DNA of 46,452 bases from Bacillus sp. MM2020_1 (GCA_011250595.1 JAANMP010000036.1:1-46452); one strand, 5' to 3'. Counted from the stretch's first letter, positions 8,329 to 17,570 are shown. Notes: a model not told the origin generated them from the letters alone. Translations and numbers: made by a program.

Positions 8329-9561
8329 TTACGCTGTTCTTTTTCCATCATTCTCAATTTTCCCCATTGTATCCATTTCAATATATCTAGCAATTACAGT
8401 ACCTATCAATAAGGACCAAATAGGAGAGCTTATATTTAATATTGTAATATTGGATAAGGCAATAATTAAGGCGAATGTTGTGCTTATTTTCATTGATGGA
8501 CTAGAGAAACTTTGATGGATATTTTTGCTGAACACTCCAAGAAGTGAAAATCCAACAATAATGGAGATAAATTCTTTCGGTAAGGCTTGAATAAAAGGAA
8601 CGAGTTTCCATGAAAATAACCCAAACGTTAATAATAGAACACCAGCAACAACGGCCCCCATGTATCTTTTTTCCTGCGGACCTGCCTCTTCATCTGAACA
8701 AATGACGGTTGCCATACCGGCGATATTTGCCGATTGCCCCCCAAAGAAGCCCGAGATAACAGAAAACACTCCACTAAAGGAAACAATTCGATTAATGGGA
8801 GTATGATAATGATTTTGTTCTAATGCACCTATCCCAACCGCCACATCGTTACTTAAAATTAGTAATGCAAGTGGTATCGATAAAGAAAGAAAGCTGACTG
8901 TATTAAAATCCGGTATTTGAATTTGTGGAAAAAACTCTCCTGGAACCAAATCACCGATATTTATGGGATAGGTTAGGGATAGTACAATCGTCCCAATGAC
9001 AATTGCTGCAATCACAGGAGGAATTTTTGTCCTCCATCTACTAAAAACAAAAAAAGTGATCAAAGAAATAGCTCCAACGAGCAAAAGTTGGGTTGTGGAA
9101 ATAATAAAATTCACCATATATTTCATAATCATTCCTGACAGCATTGCCGAAATAATTTCCCTAGGTACCAAATTCACTAATCTTGAAAAAAAACTTAGTG
9201 ATCCAACGAATAACACCAACAGCCCTGAAACTATGTATGCCCCTATTAATTCATTGAATGTAAACTGGTTTGTCATAGTGGCAAGAAATGCAACTCCTGT
9301 TAAGGAGTGACCTCCGACGATAGGAATTCGATAGTATAATGGTAAGAAAACTCCCAATAAGCCTCCGAATACATAAACGGAAAATATCCATAGTATGGTT
9401 TGTGCTGCACTAAAATTCCCATTTGATGAAGCTTCTAGTATTAGAGCAGATGGTCCTGTTATCACGAATATTCCCGCAACGGTCCCCGCAGCTATATTTT
9501 TGGTATTTATATCTAATAATATATTCCTTCTCCATTTGCTTTTTTCTTGGGTACGATTCAC
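8329..9561 (-). CDS. BenE-family benzoate/H+ symporter-like transporter
   Basis: 410 residues with about 11-12 hydrophobic segments. Family features visible include AGTVAGIFVITGPSALIL near the start, PIVGGHSLTGVAFLA, a central AIVIGTIVLS, and NDVAVGIGALEQNHYHTPINR. The second half has GFFGGQSANIAGMATVIC, where a xanthine/uracil-type permease would carry similar re-entrant motifs. BenE proteins import aromatic carboxylates with protons. The GTG start has AAGGGG 8 nt upstream. It is transcribed toward the nitrilase operon and away from the second MocR gene's promoter. An aromatic acid made or used by the neighbouring enzymes is the obvious but unproven cargo. It is followed by its own hairpin at 8079-8113. 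Confidence 0.85.
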   Translation of the reverse strand: MNRTQEKSKWRRNILLDINTKNIAAGTVAGIFVITGPSALILEASSNGNFSAAQTILWIFSVYVFGGLLGVFLPLYYRIPIVGGHSLTGVAFLATMTNQFTFNELIGAYIVSGLLVLFVGSLSFFSRLVNLVPREIISAMLSGMIMKYMVNFIISTTQLLLVGAISLITFFVFSRWRTKIPPVIAAIVIGTIVLSLTYPINIGDLVPGEFFPQIQIPDFNTVSFLSLSIPLALLILSNDVAVGIGALEQNHYHTPINRIVSFSGVFSVISGFFGGQSANIAGMATVICSDEEAGPQEKRYMGAVVAGVLLLTFGLFSWKLVPFIQALPKEFISIIVGFSLLGVFSKNIHQSFSSPSMKISTTFALIIALSNITILNISSPIWSLLIGTVIARYIEMDTMGKIENDGKRTA

Positions 9562-9771
9562 AAATTATTCCCCTTCTTAGTTAAAAAGTTCCTCTATTAG
9601 TTCCATTCGCTCGTATTTATACTTTAATATAATGGTTGCAATAGAAGCTATTCTTTAATCATAGAAGATTTTGAAATTATTAAAAGATCCAATTTGCATC
9701 TTTTATTCACATCCACTTTTTACAATAATTACTTTTAATATTCTATTACAAAAACATATGAAGATAATAAG

Positions 9772-9803
9772 AAACGCAAGGCCTAGATAGCTCTTGCGTT
9801 TTT
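9772..9803 (-). terminator. Terminator of the second MocR gene
   Basis: Stem AAACGCAAG / CTTGCGTTT with a 12-nt loop, near-identical to the hairpin at 8079-8113. It is 31 nt past the regulator stop codon on the minus strand. The rest of the 9562-9833 gap holds only A+T-rich promoter-like sequence for the transporter. Confidence 0.75.
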
Positions 9804-9833
9804 ATATCTATTAATTCATGTTTTTTTACCTAT

Positions 9834-11285
9834 CTAGATAATTGCCGAGTTTGTCAATTTAAGAATTGATTTTTTCAACCTTAATATTCCATCTCCAATC
9901 AGATTGGTTTCCACACGTCCATAAGTAAGCCGAATGTACCCTTTTTTTGTTCCAAGTAAAGATCCTGGAACAAAGGCTACTCCGTTCCTTAACGACTCTT
10001 CAAGTAATTGGTATTCATTGATTTCATTTTTTAATTGACACCATAAATGAATCCCGCCTTCTGGAACATGAAAGGATAGATAGTCAGACATTTCTTCTCT
10101 CAAGCTAGAAATCAGTGCATCCCTTTTTTCAATAAGCTTCAGTTTTAATTCATATAAAATGGTATCAAATGAATTTGAATGTAAAAATTCAGCTGCGAGC
10201 CATTGAGGGAAAATACTGTGGCCGAAATCTATTTGCTGTTTGGCATCGGCCAAACGTTGAATGACTTTATCTGGACCTACAATCCAGCCTATGCGTAGTC
10301 CTGAAGCAGCTATTTTTGAAAATGAGCTTATATATAAAACATTCCCACCTTCATCCATAGATTTGAGAGTGGATGTATGAATATCATCTGAGAATGAGAT
10401 TAAGCTATAGGGGTCATCCTCTACAATTGGGATTCCTATCTCTTTTGATATTTCCAGAACTCGTTTCCTATTTTCCAAAGATAAAAGACTGCCAGTTGGA
10501 TTTTGAAAGATAGGGTTAAGAAAAACCATTTTGATTTTATGCTTTTGATATAAATATAAAATATCCTCTGGATTAATACCATTCTTTCCAACAGGTAGTT
10601 TAAACGTTTTTAAACCTGCGGAACGAAAAATAGGGAGTGAATGAGCATATGAGGGATCCTCGTATGCAATTGCATCCCCGCGGTTTAACAAGCATTGAGT
10701 AACAAGATGTAATGCTTGTTGGGCACCAGAGGTTATCAAAACCGATTGACTGGAACATTCAATGTTTCTGTACTTCTTTAAATGTTTAACGATTTCACTT
10801 CGAAGACCAAGATTGCCTTGGGGATGTTCATAACTGAGTGAGAGCTTGAATTCGTTTTTGGTCATAATATCCTTGAAAATATCATATGGCATCAGGTCTT
10901 GGGCTAATTCCCCGCTCGCGAAGTTTATCAAATCCTTTCCAAGAACTTCTTCACGAATATGTTGAAATAACGGAAGATTAGGAAGAAAGGATCCCCGTTC
11001 AACATACAGATCCCAATTTGGAATTCGAGAACGCGTTAGCCCCCAAACGTCTGAAAGGACCTTTGTTCCACTGCCCTTAATCCGTTCAATCATTCCATTG
11101 GAATATAACACGTCGTAGGCAGTTACGACAGTTCCTCTGTTAATACCAAATTCTTTAGCTAAAGCCCTTTCGGAAGGAAGAATTGTTCCAGGTGGGTATT
11201 CACCATAAGCAATTCTCTTTTGAATATAATTAGCGATTTGTTGATAAAGAGGGATATCACTTTGTTTATCTGGCTTCCATTCCAT
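9834..11285 (-). CDS. MocR-family (GntR / aminotransferase fusion) transcriptional regulator, second copy
   Basis: 483 residues with the same architecture as the regulator at 155-1591 and roughly half its residues identical by eye. The N-terminal winged helix reads LYQQIANYIQKRI, PSERALAKEFGINRGTV, GSGT. The aminotransferase-like domain has NPIFQNPTGSLLS and the PLP-lysine motif SSFSKIAASGLRIGWIVG. The ATG 11285 is chosen because GGTGA lies 5 nt before it and the start then aligns with the paralogue; an in-frame ATG at 11306 lacks a good site. It is transcribed convergently toward the BenE gene's upstream region and divergently from the molybdoenzyme operon. It may regulate the transporter or the decarboxylase operon; the operator was not identified. 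Confidence 0.92.
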   Translation of the reverse strand: MEWKPDKQSDIPLYQQIANYIQKRIAYGEYPPGTILPSERALAKEFGINRGTVVTAYDVLYSNGMIERIKGSGTKVLSDVWGLTRSRIPNWDLYVERGSFLPNLPLFQHIREEVLGKDLINFASGELAQDLMPYDIFKDIMTKNEFKLSLSYEHPQGNLGLRSEIVKHLKKYRNIECSSQSVLITSGAQQALHLVTQCLLNRGDAIAYEDPSYAHSLPIFRSAGLKTFKLPVGKNGINPEDILYLYQKHKIKMVFLNPIFQNPTGSLLSLENRKRVLEISKEIGIPIVEDDPYSLISFSDDIHTSTLKSMDEGGNVLYISSFSKIAASGLRIGWIVGPDKVIQRLADAKQQIDFGHSIFPQWLAAEFLHSNSFDTILYELKLKLIEKRDALISSLREEMSDYLSFHVPEGGIHLWCQLKNEINEYQLLEESLRNGVAFVPGSLLGTKKGYIRLTYGRVETNLIGDGILRLKKSILKLTNSAII

Positions 11286-11508
11286 TGTTTTCACCGTAAT
11301 TTTCATTGATATTTTTCAATCTGTTTTTATATAAAACGTAATATACAATCTCATTAAATCCTTATGAACATCTTAATGTCAAGATGTTCATAATTGGAAC
11401 TCCGTTTTTCTAATTACTAATCCACTTCACTCCCGTGCACAAGGTCCAATTTTGAAATTTTTTTGTTCCGTAACAAGATATTTAACATTCTTTGAAGGTC
11501 ATTTGAAA

Positions 11509-11549
11509 TGTGAAGTACCTCACACTTTACAGCAAGATGACAGTGTAAT
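11509..11549 (+). promoter_or_regulatory. Fnr-type site and promoter of the molybdoenzyme operon
   Basis: TGTGA-AGTACC-TCACA at 11509-11524 is a perfect match to the Fnr consensus. A -10-like TGTAAT sits at 11544-11549, which puts the start near 11556 and the box centre about 40 nt upstream, the usual class II activator position. No -35 element is apparent, as expected for an activated promoter. The 325-nt gap between the divergent MocR gene and this operon otherwise shows no gene. Fnr activates nitrate respiration genes in B. subtilis when oxygen is absent. Confidence 0.72.
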
Positions 11550-11610
11550 CTCTTGATTAAGAATGAAATTAAAAGAGTAGTAGTTAATTAAAGAGGGAGG
11601 AACTGTTCTG

Positions 11611-12690
11611 ATGGAACAAATTGAAATAAGTAAAGAGGTCCCAAAGTTGACAAATAGTGTTTTTGCTTCTCACTATGCCAAATCAATGTTTTTTTCAGTG
11701 ATTGGTCTTGCAGTATTAACTTTTATCGGTACCAGGATGTTCACCCATATTGATTTAAATCTTTATGGGTATATGGTAGGAACGCTGGTGTTTATTGGAG
11801 GATTTTTCTATCGCTTTATCTCCTGGGGAGAAAGACCGCCAACAAAATTATTTATTAAAAAAGGCCTAAAGCTGATATTTAGAAAAAGCACTCCTAAAAC
11901 AGCTGTTAACCATTTAGCGATTTACGATTTCATTAAAAATCGAGGTTTATACCGCTGGATTCAACATATTTTAATCGGCTGGGGCTGTGTTCTTGCATGC
12001 TTAGTCACCTTCCCACTGGTGTTTGGCTGGATGTACTTCACAATGGATGACAACGGCTACTATACCATAGTACTAATGGGTATGAATTTAATGGAGGTAA
12101 AAGCTGATGGTATTATCGCTTGGTTCTCCTACAATGCCCTAAATATTGCAGCAATCATGGTTACCACTGGTGTATGTATGGCGCTGCACCGCCGCTTGAA
12201 AAATATGCAGGCTAGAGCAGAGCAAAAATTCATTTACGACTTCTTACCACTTATTTTATTGTTATTTATTTCTATAACAGGATTATTATTAACCGTTCAA
12301 AATGTATTTTTACATGGCTGGATGCAGCCACAAATGTCATTGATTCATCAATTTTCCGTGATTGTCACGTTAATTTATCTACCGTTTGGAAAACTCGCTC
12401 ATATTCCTTTCCGTCCAGTAAGTGTTTTTGCTAAAAATTATCGTGAGCACTACGGCAGACAGGCAATGGAAGAGTGTAAAGTGTGCGGTGACCATTTTGT
12501 ATCAGTAGAGCAATCAAATGATGTTATCCAAATATTAGGAATAAATGCCATCGAATATAATATGGAAGTTGGATTTAATCTAGCCGAACTATGCCTCCCG
12601 TGCCGCAGAAAATACAGAATTTCAAGATTTTCAGGATTTGCAACTCACCAAGTAAAAGTCAAGGAGGCTAACCAGGATGCACAAGGATAA
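11611..12690 (+). CDS. NarI/HdrE-like cytochrome b membrane subunit with C-terminal four-cysteine domain
   Basis: 359 residues. About six hydrophobic segments lie near residues 26-45, 51-70, 116-143, 170-192, 211-234 and 246-267. Histidines at membrane positions (H119, H193, H235, H246, H264) could ligate b-type hemes, as in NarI/DsrM-type quinol oxidoreductase subunits. A soluble tail carries CxxC at 289/292 and CxxC at 328/331, a zinc-ribbon or FeS-like arrangement not found in ordinary NarI. GGGAGGA lies 9 nt before the ATG. It is the first gene after the Fnr-type promoter and overlaps the molybdoenzyme gene by 14 nt. It is probably the quinol-linked membrane anchor passing electrons to or from the FeS and molybdenum subunits. 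The family assignment is by fold pattern, not by a recognised name. Confidence 0.7.
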   Translation: MEQIEISKEVPKLTNSVFASHYAKSMFFSVIGLAVLTFIGTRMFTHIDLNLYGYMVGTLVFIGGFFYRFISWGERPPTKLFIKKGLKLIFRKSTPKTAVNHLAIYDFIKNRGLYRWIQHILIGWGCVLACLVTFPLVFGWMYFTMDDNGYYTIVLMGMNLMEVKADGIIAWFSYNALNIAAIMVTTGVCMALHRRLKNMQARAEQKFIYDFLPLILLLFISITGLLLTVQNVFLHGWMQPQMSLIHQFSVIVTLIYLPFGKLAHIPFRPVSVFAKNYREHYGRQAMEECKVCGDHFVSVEQSNDVIQILGINAIEYNMEVGFNLAELCLPCRRKYRISRFSGFATHQVKVKEANQDAQG

Positions 12691-14866
12691 TTATAAAAAT
12701 CCCAGAGATCATTATTTTAAAGACGTTGAAAATGTTATTCATCCTAATGAAACATTAGTACCAACACACTGCTGTTACTGCGCCATGCAGTGTGGAATGA
12801 ATCTAAGGGTAAATACAAAAACGAATAAAATCATAGGAGTTGAACCTCGATATGATTGGCCGGTAACACTAGGGAAAATGTGTCCGAAAGGGGTTACGGC
12901 TTATCAGCAAACAAATCTTGATGCCCGGCTCCTGAAACCTTTAATCCGCGATGACGCCTCTTTAAAGGGAACAAAAGAAGGCTTTAGAGAAGCAAGTTGG
13001 GATGAAGCTTATGATTTGATTGTGAAAAAATTTAAACAACTGCAAAATGACTACGGGAAAGATTCACTCTCCGTATATGGCGGAGTTTCCATGACAAATG
13101 AAAAATGTTATCTAAATGGGAAATTTGCTCGAGTCGCACTGCAAACGAAATATCTTGATTACAACGGACGGTTTTGTATGGCAAGTGCAGCAAGTGGAAT
13201 CAACCGCTCCTTAGGGATCGACAGAGGATCAACAGTGCCTTGGACAGATATCCAAGAAACAGATTGCTTGTTTCTTGCAGGAAGTAATCCGGCAGAGTGT
13301 CATCCAACGATGATGTTTCGTGTTTGGGCAGTTCAAGAAAGAGGAGGCTATTTGATTGTGGCCGATCCAAGGGAAACCCCAGTTGCCAGAAGAGCAGATG
13401 TCCATCTTGATTTAAGACCTGGAACGGATTTAGCACTTGCGAACGGGATATTACACTTATTAATTAAAAATGGTCATGTAGATGAAGAGTTTGTACAAAA
13501 TCATACAAACGGTTTTGAAGAAACTATGGAACTAGTAAAAGAATTTACACCTGAATATACTAGTCAAATTACGGGTATTGCACCGGAAAAAATTATCAAG
13601 GCTGCTGAACTTTATGGAAAAGCACCGAATGCGATTCTATTGTTTGCCAGAGGTATTGAACAACAGGTAAAAGGTGTAGATAATGTTTCCGGCTACATTA
13701 ATTTAGCACTCGTTACAGGAAATATTGGCCGCCCGAAAGCGGGAGTTGGAACGATCACTGGACAGGGAAATGGCCAAGGTGGAAGGGAACACGGCCAAAA
13801 AGCAGACGCTTTACCTGGATATCGAAAATTATCAGATCCTGAGCATGTGAGGGAAGTAGCGAAAGTTTGGGGAATTGAACCTGAAGAGATGCCTGGTGAA
13901 GGAGTATCTGCTTTTGAATTATTTGGCTTAATGGAGAAAAAGGTTATTCGATCTATGTATCTGCTTTGTTCTAATCCCGTGGTTTCGGCACCAGACTCAA
14001 ACTATGTACGCAAGGTATTAAAACAGCTTGACTTTATGGTCGTTTCAGATTTTTTCTTATCTGAATCCGCCGAATATGCAGATGTTGTACTTCCAACCAC
14101 AACTTGGGCGGAAGATGAAGGGACGACCACAAACGTCGAAGGCCGTGTGATTAAAATTAATCGTGCTCAAATGCCTTTAGGCGAATCTAAGCCAGATTGG
14201 CTTATTCAAGTGGAATTAGCGGAACGTCTTGGCCGTGGAAAATACTTCTCTCATTTAAAAACATCAGAGGATGTCTTTAATGAGTTGCGGTTAGCTTCTA
14301 AAGGTGGAAAAGCAGATTACTACGGGGTTACTTGGGAAAAGATTGAGAAACAAGATGGAGTATTTTGGCCTTGCAAGGATGAAAAAGACACGGGAACACC
14401 ACATATGTTTCTTGATAAAAAGTTTTATTTTCCAGATGGAAAAGCCAAAATATTAGCACTTCCTTATGTTCCTGCGGCCGAGGAGCCAGATGAGGAATAC
14501 CCGCTACGATTAACAACAGGGCGGGTAGTTTACCATTATCTCTCAGGCAATCAAACTAGAAGAATACAATTCTTAAATGAAATGTGTCCGGAACCGTTTG
14601 TAGAAGTACATCCGGATACGGCAAAAATATATGGTATTGAGCATGAAGAAAGAGTTCGTCTGTTTACACGACGAGGGGAAGTCATTTATAGTGTGAAAAT
14701 TACAGAAGCCATACGCAAGGATACCGTATTTGTTCCCTATCATTGGGATTTTGAACAAGCAGCAAACATCCTGACAAATCCTGCACTTGATCCGATTTCG
14801 AAAATGCCGGAATATAAGGCTTGTGCCGCTCAGATTGAAAAACTAGAACGAAGGAAGGTACAGTAA
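12677..14866 (+). CDS. NasC-like molybdopterin oxidoreductase (nitrate reductase-type catalytic subunit)
   Basis: 729 residues, similar over its length to B. subtilis NasC, the catalytic subunit of assimilatory nitrate reductase. An N-terminal [4Fe-4S] site has C32, C35, C39 and C69. C167 in DYNGRFCMASAASG is the expected molybdenum ligand. MGD-binding stretches include AGSNPAECHP, DPRETPVARRAD, LDLRPGTDLALANG and ITGQGNGQGGREHGQKAD. The C-terminal MGD domain starts near YPLRLTTGRVVYHYLSG. There is no twin-arginine signal, so it should act in the cytoplasm. AAGGAGG lies 9 nt before the ATG. The operon, with a cytochrome b, ferredoxin subunit and Rieske protein and under an Fnr-type box, argues for a respiratory rather than assimilatory role. 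Nitrate is the likely substrate by similarity; formate or another oxyanion is not excluded. Confidence 0.88.
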   Translation: MHKDNYKNPRDHYFKDVENVIHPNETLVPTHCCYCAMQCGMNLRVNTKTNKIIGVEPRYDWPVTLGKMCPKGVTAYQQTNLDARLLKPLIRDDASLKGTKEGFREASWDEAYDLIVKKFKQLQNDYGKDSLSVYGGVSMTNEKCYLNGKFARVALQTKYLDYNGRFCMASAASGINRSLGIDRGSTVPWTDIQETDCLFLAGSNPAECHPTMMFRVWAVQERGGYLIVADPRETPVARRADVHLDLRPGTDLALANGILHLLIKNGHVDEEFVQNHTNGFEETMELVKEFTPEYTSQITGIAPEKIIKAAELYGKAPNAILLFARGIEQQVKGVDNVSGYINLALVTGNIGRPKAGVGTITGQGNGQGGREHGQKADALPGYRKLSDPEHVREVAKVWGIEPEEMPGEGVSAFELFGLMEKKVIRSMYLLCSNPVVSAPDSNYVRKVLKQLDFMVVSDFFLSESAEYADVVLPTTTWAEDEGTTTNVEGRVIKINRAQMPLGESKPDWLIQVELAERLGRGKYFSHLKTSEDVFNELRLASKGGKADYYGVTWEKIEKQDGVFWPCKDEKDTGTPHMFLDKKFYFPDGKAKILALPYVPAAEEPDEEYPLRLTTGRVVYHYLSGNQTRRIQFLNEMCPEPFVEVHPDTAKIYGIEHEERVRLFTRRGEVIYSVKITEAIRKDTVFVPYHWDFEQAANILTNPALDPISKMPEYKACAAQIEKLERRKVQ

Positions 14867-15427
14867 ATGAAAAAGAGGCTATATTTAGAACTTGAAAACT
14901 GTATTGGGTGCCGCTCTTGTTTGGCTGCTTGTACGCAATGTGGCGGACATGAGGAGCGTAATCGTAACTATGTATACGATGTTAATCCACTTGTTGACAG
15001 GCAAACAATGCCTCTTATGTGCCTTCACTGTGTAAATCCCGCCTGTGCTAGAAGCTGCCCAGCACAGGCGATTCAAATCCATGAAACGGGGGCCGTTTTA
15101 TCAGCGTTGGTTGAAAAATGTATCGGCTGTCAAAATTGTACGATTGCTTGTCCATACGGGATTCCAAAGTTTGATACAGAACAAAACTTAATGTATAAGT
15201 GCGATCTTTGTATCGACCGTTCAAAGGATGGAATCCCGCCAATGTGCGCGAGTGTTTGTCCTACCAATACGCTTCAATGGTTGACAGATGAAGAAATAGA
15301 ACAAAAACGAAATAGTTTTAATCTTGATAACGGTAAATGGGTGACCAGTATGCCTTATTTAGAAGGTGAAACAAATGTTAAAGTGAATCTCCCTGGAATT
15401 TTACAGGGCATCACGAAATTGTATTAG
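14867..15427 (+). CDS. Four-cluster [4Fe-4S] ferredoxin subunit (NrfC/DmsB/NarH-like)
   Basis: 186 residues with sixteen cysteines arranged for four [4Fe-4S] clusters: CIGCRSCLAAC near the start, CLHCVNPACARSCP, CIGCQNCTIACP, and CDLCIDRSKDGIPPMCASVC. This pattern is the electron-transfer subunit of membrane molybdoenzymes. Its ATG follows the NasC-like stop codon directly, so translation is coupled. It should link the cytochrome b (or Rieske) protein to the molybdenum subunit. No signal peptide is present, matching a cytoplasmic location. Confidence 0.9.
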   Translation: MKKRLYLELENCIGCRSCLAACTQCGGHEERNRNYVYDVNPLVDRQTMPLMCLHCVNPACARSCPAQAIQIHETGAVLSALVEKCIGCQNCTIACPYGIPKFDTEQNLMYKCDLCIDRSKDGIPPMCASVCPTNTLQWLTDEEIEQKRNSFNLDNGKWVTSMPYLEGETNVKVNLPGILQGITKLY

Positions 15428-15438
15428 GAGAGATTCAA

Positions 15439-15963
15439 ATGATAGAGAAGAATAATAAAATCCCGTTCAATGAAGATAATTATACTCATAATATAGACCG
15501 GAATAACGAGAGAAACCTTGACAGACGCGGATTTATGAAAACCTTGGTTGGGGCAGCAGGAATGTTCGCCATTTCATCTCTTCCGTGGGGAGCGGTAGCC
15601 GCAAAAGAATTATCAGGTCTAAGTGACAAAAGGTATCCTATGCAGAAAATTACAGAGGTCGATTATTTGGCTGTTGGTGATTCGGTGGACTTCGCTTTTC
15701 CTGGTAAACATGACAGTGCTATATTAATTCGTTTATCTGAAAATAAGTATGTTGCTTATCAAAATGCATGTACCCATCTTCGCTGTCCTGTATTTTGGAA
15801 GAAGGAGGACGGAGAAATGCTCTGCCCATGCCACCATGGGAAATTTGATGTGGAAACAGGTGTACCAATTGCCGGTCCGCCAAGACGCCCGCTTCCCGAA
15901 ATCTATGTTTTAGTGGAAAATGGCTCAGTTTATGCAACAGGGGTGAAGCGTTATGAGGTATAG
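15439..15963 (+). CDS. Rieske [2Fe-2S] protein with twin-arginine signal
   Basis: 174 residues. Residues ~23-55 hold a Tat-type signal: LDRRGFMKTL, a hydrophobic stretch, then AVAAKE. The Rieske fold is marked by CTHLRC (residues ~110-115) and CPCHHGKFD (~130), giving the Cys2-His2 ligands plus the two extra cysteines that form the disulfide in high-potential bc1-type Rieske proteins. An AGGAG site precedes the ATG at 15439. Export by Tat puts this protein on the outer face of the membrane, while the catalytic subunit lacks a signal; the anchor protein would have to connect the two sides. The gene overlaps the next one by 11 nt. Confidence 0.9.
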   Translation: MIEKNNKIPFNEDNYTHNIDRNNERNLDRRGFMKTLVGAAGMFAISSLPWGAVAAKELSGLSDKRYPMQKITEVDYLAVGDSVDFAFPGKHDSAILIRLSENKYVAYQNACTHLRCPVFWKKEDGEMLCPCHHGKFDVETGVPIAGPPRRPLPEIYVLVENGSVYATGVKRYEV

Positions 15964-16144
15964 TTACAAAAGTTTAATTATGCTTTGTGGAATACTAATG
16001 TTGAATATTGTTTTCACTCAATATATGGTTCATCAATACTTCTATCAAAATTACGGAAAGGTTCTCTTATTTTGTATTTTAAACCTTTTACTTTTTCCAA
16101 TCGGATTCTTTATTTATAAAAAAGATCAAAAGGGTACGGGTTAA
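15953..16144 (+). CDS. Small two-helix membrane protein of the molybdoenzyme operon
   Basis: 63 residues with two hydrophobic segments (about 8-25 and 36-54) and a lysine-rich C-terminus (YKKDQKG). GGGGTGA precedes the ATG, which lies inside the Rieske gene's 3' end. Location and overlap suggest a small accessory or assembly subunit of the membrane complex. I do not recognise a family. Confidence 0.6.
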   Translation: MRYSYKSLIMLCGILMLNIVFTQYMVHQYFYQNYGKVLLFCILNLLLFPIGFFIYKKDQKGTG

Positions 16145-16164
16145 TAACCGAGGAGGTGAACGAA

Positions 16165-17431
16165 ATGATGGAAAAACGAATCTCCATACAAATTAACGAA
16201 GCATAGAGAAATTAATGGCACATAGTCTAGATGGAAAAAACGAAATGGTGCCGATTGAAAACTGTGACAATCGTTATCTAGCTGAAGATAATATTGCTAT
16301 CCATGATGTGCCATTGTTTACCCGTTCTGGATATGATGGTTATGCAATTCGAGCGGAAGATACTGAAAAATGCTCTTCCGCTGCACCGATAGAATTTAAG
16401 GTGATAGAGGAACTAGCTGCTGGAATGGTGCCCACAAAAGAAATTGAGGCATTCGAAGTTTCAAGAATTATGACAGGTGCCAAGATTCCGAATGGTGCAA
16501 ATGCTGTTATTATGCTTGAACTTGTAAGCGAGTTTAGAAGGAATGGGGAAAAATATATTGTTGTTAAACGAAAGTTTCAAAAAGGAGAAAACATTTCTCT
16601 TAAGGCTGAAGAAACAAAATACGGTGAAACAGTAATAAAAAAAGGTACCGGGATTAACCCAGGGGTAAAAGCAGTACTTGCAACATTCGGGTATGGAGTG
16701 TTCCCGTAGCAGTCAAACCGAAAATTGGGATTTTTGCAACCGGTTCGGAACTACTTGATGTTAATGAGGCTATACAGGATGGAAAAATAAGAAACAGTAA
16801 TTCCTATATGATTGATGCCCAAGCAAAAAGAAGTGGTGCTGAACCTATCTATTTTGGAAAGCTTCCTGATGAATTGGAAACTTGCTACAATTCTATTTTA
16901 TCTGCTTTAAAAAAGGTTGATATACTAGTCACTACTGGGGGGGTATCCGTAGGAGATTATGATTTGATGCCTGAGGTCTACAAAAGGCTGAGGGCAGAAG
17001 TTTTGTTTAATAAAGTGGCAATGCGTCCTGGTAGCGTGACTACTGTAGCAGCTCTTGAAGGTAAATTGCTATTTGGCCTTTCTGGCAATCCATCAGCAAG
17101 CTATGTTGGTTTTGAGTTATTTGTAAGACCGATTCTCAAGAGGATGTTATATAGTGAAAACCTCTTTTTAAAAGTCGTATCGGCCAAGCTGGCTGTTGAT
17201 TTTCCAAAAGCTAATCCTTTTACCCGCTTTATAAGAGGCCGGTTATTCTTTGAAAAAGGAGAAGTACTAGCAGGACCTGCTGGCATGGACAAGTCTAATA
17301 TTGTCTTAAGTCTTGCAATAACAGATACATTGATCATTTTGCCTGGTAGTACCCGCGCTTTCCAAAAAGGAGATTGGGTAAAAGTCCTTTTGTTGGAAGA
17401 TAACGAAGGAAGCCAAATTCTGTGGGAGTGA
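16165..17431 (+). pseudogene. moeA: moeA (molybdopterin molybdotransferase) with two frameshifts
   Basis: Reading across three frames gives a near full-length MoeA of about 420 residues. The first part, MMEKRISIQINEA, starts at ATG 16165 behind a strong GAGGAGGTGA site. A 1-nt loss near 16203 shifts to EKLMAHSLDGKN and on through VPLFTRSGYDGYAIRA, MTGAKIPNGANAVIMLE and GVKAVLATFGYG. A second 1-nt loss near 16697 shifts to VPVAVKPKIGIFATGSEL, ILVTTGGVSVGDYD, KVAMRPGSV and LSGNPSASYVGFELF. MoeA inserts molybdenum into molybdopterin, so the gene suits the operon. Neither break is in a long homopolymer, but independent read-level confirmation would be needed to exclude sequence error. Another moeA would be required elsewhere if the molybdoenzyme is active. 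Confidence 0.88.
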
Positions 17432-17540
17432 GAGTTTATAAAGAAACTAGCCAAATGTTTTTGCCTGCTATAATGTATGATTTGGTGACCGGCGGCAAAC
17501 TATCTGTTTAATAATTATGAATATAAGAGATAAAACAGAA

Positions 17541-17566
17541 AAAACCCTTGCCGTGGCAAGGGTTTT
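17541..17566 (-). terminator. Terminator of tRNA-Arg
   Basis: A 12-bp perfect stem (AAAACCCTTGCC / GGCAAGGGTTTT) with a 2-nt loop lies just 3' of the tRNA on the minus strand. It can also serve the converging moeA operon. Confidence 0.85.
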
Positions 17567-17570
17567 GGTA

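Noticed and set aside
12677..14866. Selenocysteine formate dehydrogenase
   Set aside because: The molybdenum ligand is Cys167 (TGT), and the wording follows NasC, not FdhF.
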